A stretch of 6,913 nucleotides of DNA, taken from Candidatus Aminicenantota bacterium (lineage in GTDB: Bacteria > Acidobacteriota > Aminicenantia > Aminicenantales > UBA8522). Below the pieces are notes generated by a model, which ran no database searches, was not told where the DNA came from, and saw nothing but the letters and a program-made list of their open reading frames with translations. The DNA lies in assembly GCA_016934895.1 (NCBI GenBank), contig JAFGRZ010000177.1, positions 1 through 6,913 of the forward strand, in the 5' to 3' direction. Positions 1 through 6,827 of the stretch are shown in pieces; within the stretch, counting starts at the first letter, position 1, and each line of letters starts with the position of its first letter. A program made the position numbers and the translations under genes.

Positions 1-5
1 AATAT

Positions 6-35
6 AGGAAGCCATCAATGGAGAAAAGACGCTGA
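6..35 (+). promoter_or_regulatory. Leader with two possible ribosome binding sites and a six-codon mini-ORF before the receptor gene
   Basis: AGGAAG (6-11) precedes ATG at 18, which opens a short frame, M-E-K-R-R-stop (18-35). Inside it, GGAG (20-23) stands 8 bases before CTG at 32, which is in the receptor frame. The mini-ORF stop TGA (33-35) overlaps that CTG as CTGA, the same geometry as ATGA translational coupling. By contrast, no purine-rich site precedes TTG 71 or ATG 74. One extra A in the A-run at 24-27 would instead fuse ATG 18 directly to the receptor frame. All of this is read from sequence; which start is used is inference. Confidence 0.45.
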
Positions 36-2842
36 AAGCTCGAGGTTCCGCTCCGCGCCGCATTCCCCTATTGATGTTCGGCATCCTTTTGCTAATCGTA
101 GCGTTGGAGGCCGCGATCGGAGGATCGGGGATCCTGAACGGAGTCGTGTTGGATCCCGCCGGGAATCCGGTCGCCGGGGCCGAGATCGTCTTGAGCTCGG
201 ACGACGCGCTTCATGATATTAAAACCCAAACGACCGCCGACGGCTCATTTGCGATCGCGGGGATTTCGCCGCGTGAGTACACGATCAGTGTCCACCGCGC
301 CGGTTTCGCCCGGCTTTCCTATCCGGGCATCGTGTTCGAGCCGGACCAGGCCCGCTTCGTCCGGTTGATCCTGGAACCGTCGGAGACGCCTCCCCTCCCC
401 GCAAGCCGGAACCCGCTTTGGGTCGACCTGACCGACGTTACCGCGCGCACCGTGATCGACGAGTTCCAGGCTCGAGCGCTCCCTTCAGCCAACAACGTCT
501 GGTCGCTCATCGAGGGCCAGGATTTCTCGGCGACGACCAACCGGATCGACGTCGGCGGGCTTTGGGCGAGCCTTCCGGCGCTCTGGAGCTCCCGGGGCAG
601 CATGTCCTGGACGCAGAGTTCGTATCTCATCAACGGGATGGACGCGACCGATCCTTACGACACGGGAACGCCGCTCTATTATCCGGACGTCGAAGCGTTC
701 CGGTTCGTCGTCCACGACAACGGCCGGTTCCCGATCAGACATTCCTCGCCCGGAGGGACGTTCGATTTCATTCCCAAGGAAGGAACGAATGAATATCACG
801 GCGCCGTGTCCGCCTTTCTGACGGCTCCGGGCATGTCGTCCGGGAGGATCCCGGCGCGGCTTGAAGACGAGGGGATTTTAGAAAGAACCAAGCTGGTTTT
901 TTTCGGAAACGCGAGCGCCCGATTCTCCGGGCCGATCGTGCCGGGAAAGCTCTTTTTCTTCGCCTCCCTGTCTCACCTCGACCTCAGGAGGGATATCGCC
1001 GAGTTCTCTCCCGAAGACAAGGGGACGGTCTCCTCGGCTCTGTTGAATCTCTCCTATCCCCTGGACCGGGGTTCTCTTCACTTGTTCTGGACGGGCCAGA
1101 TCGTCCGCCATCCCACAGCCGGCGCCGGCCGGGACGTCCCCCTTTCGGCGACGGTGGACCAGAAAAACACGTTCAACATATTCCAGCTCATCTGGCGCTT
1201 CCGGCTCCGCCCGAACCATCATTTCGAAATCGGAGCCGCTTTCAACCAGGGAAACTCCCGCTCGGCGTTCCAGAATGGATCCGACGAACCGCACGGCGAG
1301 GAGGTCTTCGAAAGGATTCCGTCCGGAGCCGCCGCCATGGCCGATGAAGAGGACCGGAGCACAGTCGTTTTTCAGGGAAAAGGACAGGCGCTTCTTGGCG
1401 ACCGCCGGTTCGCTCACCGGATCGATTACGGCTTCTCTCTTCGCGGCGCCGCTTCATCCACGGGAACCGAGATCCTCGACAACATCCATATTCACTATTT
1501 CGGCGACGCGCCTTTCGAGATCGTCCGTTTCAACACTCCCCTTCGGCATCGCGAGCGAGCCTTCCATACGCACCTCTTCGCGGAGGACACAATCACCCTG
1601 CGGAGCCTGGCCTCGTTTTCGTTCGGTCTCCACCTGATATCGACCCGGGGATGGGTGCCGGCGACGGAGTCCACCACGACTCCGGGCTTCCCGGAACGGG
1701 CTTCGGGCGGAAAGATCAACTGGATGCATCTGTCTCCGCGGCTCGGATTCAGCGTCCCGTTTCTTCAAGACCGTTCCCTGACGCTCCGGGTATCGGCCGG
1801 TCGTTATTTCTTCAACCTCCCTCTCAGTGACCTCACGGCTGGAAATCCTCAGGGCCTGGGCGGGCTGGCCTATCCCTGGACGGACCAAAATGGGGACGGC
1901 CGGATTCAATCCGATGAAACGGGAACTCTCTGGCGGAGAGAAGGCCCCGCGTTCACGGAGATCGATCCGGATCTCAAGAGGCCGTACACGGATGAGTTCG
2001 CCGTCTCTTTCACGAAGATCTTCCGGCACGACCTCTATCTGACCCTGGCGGGTTTCTATCGGGAGACCCGTCATCTCGTCGAAACGCTCAACACCGGCGT
2101 TCCGCTCACTGCCTACGATCCCTTCGAGATCTATGATCCCGGGGATAACCGGATCGTGGGTGACCATGACGATCTCTATCTCACCGTATTTAACCAGAAG
2201 AAAGACACCCTGGGCCGGGATTTCTTCCTATTGACCAACCCGGACACGGAGAGCCGGGTCAACCGCTACCGCGGGCTCGACCTGATTTTGGTCAAGAAGT
2301 TCAGCCGCAACACGGTCCTTTTCTTTGCGGGGACGGCGACCGAAGCGGTCGGGACAGCGAGCCCCGGGAACAGCGAATATGAAAACGACGACGGAGTCAT
2401 CGGCGCCCTCTACGACAACCCGAACGCCTCTATTTTTGCCAAGGGGCGGCTGCGCTTCGACCGGGCCTATACGGCCAGGTTGGGGCTCAGCCTGCCGCTC
2501 CCCTGCGGATTCCGGCTGTCCGGGCTGGCGAAGTATTATGACGGACAACCGTTCAGCCGCAAGATCATCATCACCGGGTTCACCCAGGGGCCTTTTTACG
2601 TCCATGCATTTTCCCGCGGGGTGGCCCGGTACGAGTTCAACATGACCGTGGACCTGCGGATCGAGAAGAGCCTGTCCCTGGGAAAAGCCCAAGCCCGGAT
2701 ATTTTTCGATATTTACAACATCTTCAACTGGGCCCTGGCGACTCAAGAGAATGAATGGACGGGGGACGATTTCCTTCTTCGCTATGCCACGGAGATCCAG
2801 TCGCCGCGCGTCGCCCGGCTGGGAGTGCGGTATGAGTTCTGA
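32..2842 (+). CDS. TonB-dependent outer-membrane receptor with N-terminal carboxypeptidase-regulatory-like domain (Oar-like)
   Basis: Probable outer-membrane beta-barrel transporter or receptor, energised by TonB; the ligand cannot be read from the sequence. Numbered from CTG 32 (936 residues), it has a basic N-terminus (MKARGSAPRR) and a hydrophobic stretch (LLMFGILLLIVAL), together a normal signal peptide. A carboxypeptidase-regulatory-like beta-sandwich follows at about 34-116 (GVVLDPAGNPVAGAEIVL, then DGSFAIAGI). Next come a plug-like region ending in GGTFDFIPKEGTNEYHG (about 241-257) and a long barrel ending in the typical DLRIEK, DIYNIFN and final LGVRYEF, with C-terminal Phe. An EF-hand-type loop, DQNGDGRIQSDE, sits at 618-629. 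The first conventional start is TTG 71/ATG 74, but that would give a signal peptide with no positive charge and no ribosome binding site, so I extend to CTG 32; the real start may differ. No clear TonB box was seen. The family call is secure; the substrate is unknown. Confidence 0.88.
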   Translation: MKARGSAPRRIPLLMFGILLLIVALEAAIGGSGILNGVVLDPAGNPVAGAEIVLSSDDALHDIKTQTTADGSFAIAGISPREYTISVHRAGFARLSYPGIVFEPDQARFVRLILEPSETPPLPASRNPLWVDLTDVTARTVIDEFQARALPSANNVWSLIEGQDFSATTNRIDVGGLWASLPALWSSRGSMSWTQSSYLINGMDATDPYDTGTPLYYPDVEAFRFVVHDNGRFPIRHSSPGGTFDFIPKEGTNEYHGAVSAFLTAPGMSSGRIPARLEDEGILERTKLVFFGNASARFSGPIVPGKLFFFASLSHLDLRRDIAEFSPEDKGTVSSALLNLSYPLDRGSLHLFWTGQIVRHPTAGAGRDVPLSATVDQKNTFNIFQLIWRFRLRPNHHFEIGAAFNQGNSRSAFQNGSDEPHGEEVFERIPSGAAAMADEEDRSTVVFQGKGQALLGDRRFAHRIDYGFSLRGAASSTGTEILDNIHIHYFGDAPFEIVRFNTPLRHRERAFHTHLFAEDTITLRSLASFSFGLHLISTRGWVPATESTTTPGFPERASGGKINWMHLSPRLGFSVPFLQDRSLTLRVSAGRYFFNLPLSDLTAGNPQGLGGLAYPWTDQNGDGRIQSDETGTLWRREGPAFTEIDPDLKRPYTDEFAVSFTKIFRHDLYLTLAGFYRETRHLVETLNTGVPLTAYDPFEIYDPGDNRIVGDHDDLYLTVFNQKKDTLGRDFFLLTNPDTESRVNRYRGLDLILVKKFSRNTVLFFAGTATEAVGTASPGNSEYENDDGVIGALYDNPNASIFAKGRLRFDRAYTARLGLSLPLPCGFRLSGLAKYYDGQPFSRKIIITGFTQGPFYVHAFSRGVARYEFNMTVDLRIEKSLSLGKAQARIFFDIYNIFNWALATQENEWTGDDFLLRYATEIQSPRVARLGVRYEF
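2821..2825 (+). promoter_or_regulatory. Ribosome binding site fixing the start of the second gene
   Basis: GGGAG lies 6 bases before ATG 2832, inside the last codons of the receptor gene. It favours this ATG over the in-frame ATG at 2751, which would add 27 residues that only shadow the receptor frame and would place the signal peptide internally. Confidence 0.7.
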
Positions 2843-3662
2843 AAAGCGCAAACGAACGACCGGAGCGGCGCTACTCCTGGGACTGGCCGGAGTTCTCTGG
2901 CTTCCGAGCATCCTTCCCGGCCACGAACTTTTCATCTACCGCCGCTATGATCCCCAAGAGAACCTCCTCTCCGAAAAGAGAATCACCATGCACGGGGAGC
3001 TTTTCGGGGAGCTTCTCTATCCCTCGAGCTATCCCAGCTACAACGATCTCAGCGGCGAAGCGGACCGCTGGAACTTCGGCTTTCACGACCGTTTCTTCAT
3101 CACCCCGACGACGGCCTTCCATGCGCAGCTCGTCACCCATGACAAGGACGGCGAACGGACCAAGTTCGACTGGCACTTTTCGGTCCGGCAGCGTCTCGCC
3201 GGCCCCCTGGCGCTCGATATCGGCCACGATTCCGATCACGACTCCGACCACACCAGCACCTTGAACGGCAAATCCTACTACACCAACCGCAACTATATCG
3301 GTGTCCACCTGGGCTGGAGCCGCGAATCCTTCCTCATCGAGCCCTTCCTGAGGTTTTTCCACAACACCAATCAAAGGGTTCATCTCGACCTTTCGGGCGA
3401 AAAGGCCGCCCAGGAATATGGGCTCAGGGTCGGGGCCTCATTCGGCGCCGTCGGCAGCCTGAGCCTCCAGGTTCTCGGACGGTCCGGCGCCGTTTTCGGC
3501 CGGATCGATTCGGGACTCGGCGAGCTGGTGCTGCGTTTTCGTCTGGAAGATTGGCTTGAGCTCACGGTCGGAGGAGGGATCTGGGCGGACGCGCAGCGGA
3601 GCCCGCGGGGCCAAAAGCAAACGTTCTCCAAGCTCGTCTGGGGGATTGCCATTCTTTTTTGA
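2832..3662 (+). CDS. Secreted, probable outer-membrane beta-barrel protein of unknown function with HDSD repeats
   Basis: I do not recognise this 276-residue protein. It opens with a charged stretch (SSEKRKR) and a hydrophobic run (about 11-28), a probable signal peptide. The mature part alternates aromatic and polar residues in beta-strand style (for example YIGVHLGW, LIEPFLRFF, ELVLRFRL, LELTVGGGIW) and ends in LVWGIAILF. A terminal Phe is what barrel-assembly machinery usually recognises in outer-membrane proteins. A loop at residues 132-140 reads HDSDHDSDH, which could bind divalent metal. The gene overlaps the end of the receptor gene by 11 bases, so the two are very likely co-transcribed and coupled. 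Barrel and outer-membrane location are inferred from composition and the C-terminus; metal binding is speculative. An accessory or partner role to the upstream receptor is plausible from gene order only. Confidence 0.75.
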   Translation: MSSEKRKRTTGAALLLGLAGVLWLPSILPGHELFIYRRYDPQENLLSEKRITMHGELFGELLYPSSYPSYNDLSGEADRWNFGFHDRFFITPTTAFHAQLVTHDKDGERTKFDWHFSVRQRLAGPLALDIGHDSDHDSDHTSTLNGKSYYTNRNYIGVHLGWSRESFLIEPFLRFFHNTNQRVHLDLSGEKAAQEYGLRVGASFGAVGSLSLQVLGRSGAVFGRIDSGLGELVLRFRLEDWLELTVGGGIWADAQRSPRGQKQTFSKLVWGIAILF

Positions 3663-3663
3663 T

Positions 3664-3669
3664 AGGAGG
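3664..3669 (+). promoter_or_regulatory. Strong ribosome binding site fixing the start of the Fe-S membrane oxidoreductase
   Basis: AGGAGG directly follows the stop codon of the previous gene (3660-3662) and lies 4 bases before ATG 3674. It rules against the in-frame TTG at 3659, which overlaps that stop codon and has no site of its own. Confidence 0.8.
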
Positions 3670-3673
3670 GAGC

Positions 3674-5683
3674 ATGCTTTCGTTTTGGGAAAAAATTCTG
3701 TTCTCCCTGGTCATCCTGGCGACGGCCGGAGCTTTCATCTACCCTGTTTACCTCAGGATCCAGATTCTCCGCCGGGGAAGGCCGGAAATGCGGGGGGGCG
3801 CGTTCTGGCGCCGCATGGGAGACACATTGGCCAAAGTCTTCCTCCAGAAGTGCACCCTCAAGAGGGAGCGCGTCTTCACCGGGTTCATGCATGTCTTTAT
3901 TTTTTACGGCGCCCTGACCTTCGACACGATGACCGTCAACCATACGCTGGAAGGATATTTCGACAAGTTCTATCTCTTCGGCCAAACCGGATTCGGCCTC
4001 TTGTTCTCGTTCATCGTGGATCTCTTCGCCGTCCTTGTTGTGATCGGCGCGGCCTTTTTTGCGTTCCGGCGCTTCATCGTCCGGCCGAAGGCCTACCGGA
4101 CGACCCTCTTCGACTCCGCCCTGATCTACATCTTGCTGGTCATCGTGACCCTCAGCTATCTCTATTTCGAGGCGTTCGCCATCGCCGCCCACCCGGAGAC
4201 GGCACGGTGGTCTATCCTCGGGAAATATCTATCGGCCGGTCTCACCGGACTCCCGGCCGGGACTCTGGCCGCCCATTTCAAGATCTCCTGGTGGCTCCAC
4301 GTCCTGATCGTCTTCGGTTTCATCGCCTATGTCCCCCATTCCAAGTATTTCCACATGTTCACCGGGCCGGTGAACGTTTTCTTCCGGAATCCGGACTCGC
4401 GCCGGGAGCTTCAACCCATCGACATCGAAAAAGCGGAGGTCTTCGGCACGGAGAAAGCCCTCGATCTCACCTGGAAGGATTATCTCGACGCGTTCGCCTG
4501 TATGGAATGCGGCCGCTGCCAGGACGTCTGTCCGGCCTTCGCCAGCGGCAAACCGCTCTCCCCGAAGATGATCATCTTCAATTTGGAAAACCACCTTTTG
4601 GTCCAAAGGCGGAACCTGGCTCCCGGAAAACGCGATGATCTGCCGCCGCTATTCCCCGACGTTCACGCCGAAGGTGAGATCTGGACGTGCACGACCTGCG
4701 GCGCCTGTCAGCACGTCTGCCCGGTCGAGATCGAGCACATCCGGAAGATCGTGGGGGTCCGCCAGAGCGAGGTTCTGATGCAGAGCCGCTTCCCCCAGGA
4801 GCTCAACGCGTTCTTCCGCAATATGGAGTCCAATTCCAATCCCTGGGGGATCGGTTTCTCGAAGCGGGCCGACTGGACCGAGGGGCTGGACGTGCCCGTG
4901 ATGGCCGAGCGCGGATCGACGGAATATCTTTTGTGGGTGGGCTGCGCCGGGTCGTTCGACGAACACGGCATCGAGATCGCCAAGGCGATGGTGACGATCC
5001 TGAAAAAGGCCGGTCTCGATTTCGCCATCCTGGGCGCGGAGGAGAAATGCTGCGGCGATTCGGCCCGCCGGCTGGGCCAGGAGTATCTCTTCCAGACCCT
5101 GGCCGCGGAGAATATCGGCCTGTTCGCCAAGTATCAGGTTAAAAAGATCATCACCTTCTGCCCGCACGGTTTTAACACTTTCAAGAATGAATATCCCAAG
5201 CTCAGGGGGCTCCTCCCGGATATCCCGGAAAAAGAACAGGCCCGGCTGGCGGAGATCGAGGTCATCCCCCATGTGGCGTTGATTGAGCCGTTGCTCAAGG
5301 ACGGCCGCATCGCCGTCCGGTTAAAGGGCGCTGCCCGGATGACCTATCACGACTCCTGCTATTACGGGCGTCATAACGGGATGATCGCCGAACCCCGGCG
5401 GATCATCGCCGCGCTGGCCCCGGGAGCGTTCCGAGAGCTCAAGAACAACCGGGAACACAGCTTCTGCTGCGGCGCCGGCGGAGGGCTGATGTGGACGGAG
5501 GAAAGTCTCGGCCGGAGGATAAACCACCTACGAACAGAAGAGGTCATCGCCTCCGGTGCGGAGGTCGCGGCGACATCCTGCCCCTTCTGCCTGAACATGC
5601 TGACGGACGGATTGAAAGACAAAGAGAAGGGCGATATCAAGGTCAAGGACTTGGCCCAGCTCGTCGCTGATTCTCTAGCCTAA
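3674..5683 (+). CDS. Membrane-bound cytochrome b/Fe-S oxidoreductase with two CCG domains (EMO/HdrD-like, DUF224 type)
   Basis: Inner-membrane redox enzyme of 669 residues, likely passing electrons between a cytoplasmic donor and the quinone pool. The N-terminal part has five hydrophobic helices (about 4-26, 68-88, 106-130, 147-171, 204-222), like NarI gamma subunits. Candidate heme-b ligands are His73, His90, His209 and His222/His227; the 18-residue gap 209-227 equals the ligand gap in NarI helix 5 as I recall it. Two CxxCxxCxxxCP motifs follow (Cys276/279/282/286 and Cys339/342/345/349) for [4Fe-4S] clusters. Then come two CCG domains: Cys424, CCG 459-461, CPHG 496-499; and Cys562, CCG 598-600, CPFC 636-639. 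This order matches EtfAB:(methyl)menaquinone oxidoreductases of fatty-acid-oxidising syntrophs and resembles HdrDE fused. The first CCG domain lacks its usual last Cys. No etf or acyl-CoA dehydrogenase genes are adjacent, so the donor is inferred. The gene starts 11 bases after the previous one. Confidence 0.88.
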   Translation: MLSFWEKILFSLVILATAGAFIYPVYLRIQILRRGRPEMRGGAFWRRMGDTLAKVFLQKCTLKRERVFTGFMHVFIFYGALTFDTMTVNHTLEGYFDKFYLFGQTGFGLLFSFIVDLFAVLVVIGAAFFAFRRFIVRPKAYRTTLFDSALIYILLVIVTLSYLYFEAFAIAAHPETARWSILGKYLSAGLTGLPAGTLAAHFKISWWLHVLIVFGFIAYVPHSKYFHMFTGPVNVFFRNPDSRRELQPIDIEKAEVFGTEKALDLTWKDYLDAFACMECGRCQDVCPAFASGKPLSPKMIIFNLENHLLVQRRNLAPGKRDDLPPLFPDVHAEGEIWTCTTCGACQHVCPVEIEHIRKIVGVRQSEVLMQSRFPQELNAFFRNMESNSNPWGIGFSKRADWTEGLDVPVMAERGSTEYLLWVGCAGSFDEHGIEIAKAMVTILKKAGLDFAILGAEEKCCGDSARRLGQEYLFQTLAAENIGLFAKYQVKKIITFCPHGFNTFKNEYPKLRGLLPDIPEKEQARLAEIEVIPHVALIEPLLKDGRIAVRLKGAARMTYHDSCYYGRHNGMIAEPRRIIAALAPGAFRELKNNREHSFCCGAGGGLMWTEESLGRRINHLRTEEVIASGAEVAATSCPFCLNMLTDGLKDKEKGDIKVKDLAQLVADSLA

Positions 5684-6706
5684 GACTTCTTTGAAGGCGG
5701 CGACGGCCCGGTCGACGTCCTCGTCGTCGATGTCCTTGTGGGTGACCATGCGGATGCCACCAAACGGCGCCAGCGCCAGAACCCGTCTTTTCCGAAGCTC
5801 GGCCAGGAAATCGCTGATGGTCACGCGCGGGTGGGACAGTCCGAAAATGAGGATGTTGGTTTCGACCTCGGCCGGGTCGAGAACGACGCCGGGAAGGCCG
5901 GCGATGGCCTCCGCCAGCCTCTTGGCCCGGGCGTGATCCTCGCCCAGCCGGCGTGTCATCTCGGTCAAAGAGATGATCCCCGGAGCGGCCAACACCCCGA
6001 CTTGTCTCATCCCGCCTCCGAGCGCTTTTCGAACCCGCCGGCCGTAATCAATGAAGTCGCGCGGACCGACCAGCACCGACCCGACCGGCGCCGACAGCCC
6101 CTTGGACAGGCAAAACATCACCGAATCCGCGAGCCCGGCGTATTCCTTGACCGGAATACCCGAGGCCGCGCTGGCGTTGAAGATCCGGGCCCCGTCCAAA
6201 TGCAGCTTGATCCCGTGCTTATCGGCCGCCGCCCGGAGAGCCTTGATGTTATCGAGAGGCAGCACCGCCCCGCCCCAGTTATTGTGACTGCTTTCGACGC
6301 AGATGAGCGACGTCCGCGGGACATGCACCGACGGCTTTCGGATATGGGTTTCGACCTCGTCCGGGTCCATGGCCCCGCGCCTCGACGGGAGCGGACGCGG
6401 AGTCACCCGCGAGATGAAGGTCAGGTGGGTGGATTCCATGTTATAGATGTGCGATCGGGCTTCGACGATCACCTCCTCGAGCTCCCGGGTCCAGACCTTG
6501 GCGGCGATCGCATTCCCCATCGTCCCCGAGGGGACGAAAAGGGCCGCTTCCTTGCCCATGATATCGGCGGCCAGCGCCTCGAGTTTCAATGTCGTCGGGT
6601 CGTCTCCGAGGACATCATCACCGACGACCGCCTCGGCCATGGCCCGCCGCATGCTTTCCGTTGGACGGGTGACCGTGTCGCTCCGGAAATCGGAAATCTC
6701 GCTCAT
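5675..6706 (-). CDS. ltaE: Low-specificity L-threonine aldolase (PLP-dependent, beta-eliminating lyase family)
   Basis: Cytoplasmic PLP enzyme cleaving L-threonine or L-allo-threonine to glycine and acetaldehyde. It has 343 residues, the usual family length. The N-terminus FRSDTVTRPTESM (7-19) with VGDDVLGDDPT (28-38) is a family hallmark. PLP-site residues visible are the SGTMGN phosphate loop (60-65), His86, the SSHNNWGG segment (139-146), Asp171 and Arg174 in HLDGARIFNA, and Lys202 in LSKGLSAPVGS, the Schiff-base lysine. The start at 6706 is chosen because AGGAG lies 8 bases upstream and because a promoter lies just beyond. The frame stays open to 6910, but that extension runs through a dispersed repeat and is not protein. 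It converges with the oxidoreductase gene and overlaps its end by 9 bases. Stereochemical preference (L-allo versus L-threo) cannot be read, so the symbol is a family-level assignment. Confidence 0.93.
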   Translation of the reverse strand: MSEISDFRSDTVTRPTESMRRAMAEAVVGDDVLGDDPTTLKLEALAADIMGKEAALFVPSGTMGNAIAAKVWTRELEEVIVEARSHIYNMESTHLTFISRVTPRPLPSRRGAMDPDEVETHIRKPSVHVPRTSLICVESSHNNWGGAVLPLDNIKALRAAADKHGIKLHLDGARIFNASAASGIPVKEYAGLADSVMFCLSKGLSAPVGSVLVGPRDFIDYGRRVRKALGGGMRQVGVLAAPGIISLTEMTRRLGEDHARAKRLAEAIAGLPGVVLDPAEVETNILIFGLSHPRVTISDFLAELRKRRVLALAPFGGIRMVTHKDIDDEDVDRAVAAFKEVLG

Positions 6707-6714
6707 CCTGTGTA

Positions 6715-6719
6715 CTCCT
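6715..6719 (-). promoter_or_regulatory. Ribosome binding site of the threonine aldolase gene
   Basis: On the minus strand AGGAG is followed by 8 bases and then ATG at 6706. It decides the start in favour of MSEISDF and against the longer open frame that extends to 6910. Confidence 0.8.
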
Positions 6720-6743
6720 GTCGGTTGGTAACGCTCGCGCTTC

Positions 6744-6772
6744 ATTATAGTGAATCCGGCGACCGCACACAA
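6744..6772 (-). promoter_or_regulatory. Sigma70-type promoter for the threonine aldolase gene
   Basis: On the minus strand, TTGTGT (6772-6767) is followed by a 17-base spacer and a perfect TATAAT (6749-6744). The -35 box matches only the TTG half of the consensus, but the -10 box and spacing are ideal. An exact TATAAT is rare by chance in this GC-rich DNA. Transcription would start near 6737, giving an untranslated leader of about 30 bases that contains the AGGAG site. No operator-like palindrome was seen around it. Confidence 0.65.
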
Positions 6773-6779
6773 CGGACCG

Positions 6780-6827
6780 CCAGCCGTTGCCGAGCCTTGG
6801 GGAGGCTCGGGACTGCCCAAGGGCTGG
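6780..6827. repeat. Imperfect two-tier inverted repeat (cruciform or hairpin)
   Basis: The inner stem CCGAGCCT (6790-6797) pairs perfectly with AGGCTCGG (6803-6810) around a 5-base loop, TGGGG. The outer arms CCAGCC (6780-6785) and GGCTGG (6822-6827) pair over 6 bases, and TTG (6787-6789) with CAA (6818-6820) over 3 more. One G-G mismatch and a 7-base bulge (6811-6817) separate these tiers. Neither side is followed by a T-run, so it is not a standard intrinsic terminator. It abuts the HCEERSD-type repeat and probably belongs to the same mobile or dispersed element. Confidence 0.6.

Noticed and set aside
1454..2167. Long minus-strand open frame opposite the receptor gene (also 2228-2935 and 5738-6889 on other frames)
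   Set aside because: These are frames opposite or out of phase with clear genes in GC-rich DNA, rich in Arg, Pro and Gly, with no recognisable domain and no convincing start signal.
2751..2831. Start of the second gene at ATG 2751
   Set aside because: The added residues shadow the conserved C-terminus of the receptor, and the signal peptide begins properly at ATG 2832 behind GGGAG.
3655..3660. Run of six T residues at the end of the second gene, as an intrinsic terminator
   Set aside because: No GC-rich hairpin precedes it; the T's encode the C-terminal Leu-Phe and the first base of the stop, and a strong ribosome binding site follows at once.
3659..3673. TTG 3659 as the start of the Fe-S oxidoreductase
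   Set aside because: It lacks a ribosome binding site and would place AGGAGG inside the coding region; ATG 3674 is well supported.
6790..6810. 8-base GC-rich hairpin as a transcription terminator
   Set aside because: There is no T-run on either strand after the stem; it is better explained as part of the repeat.
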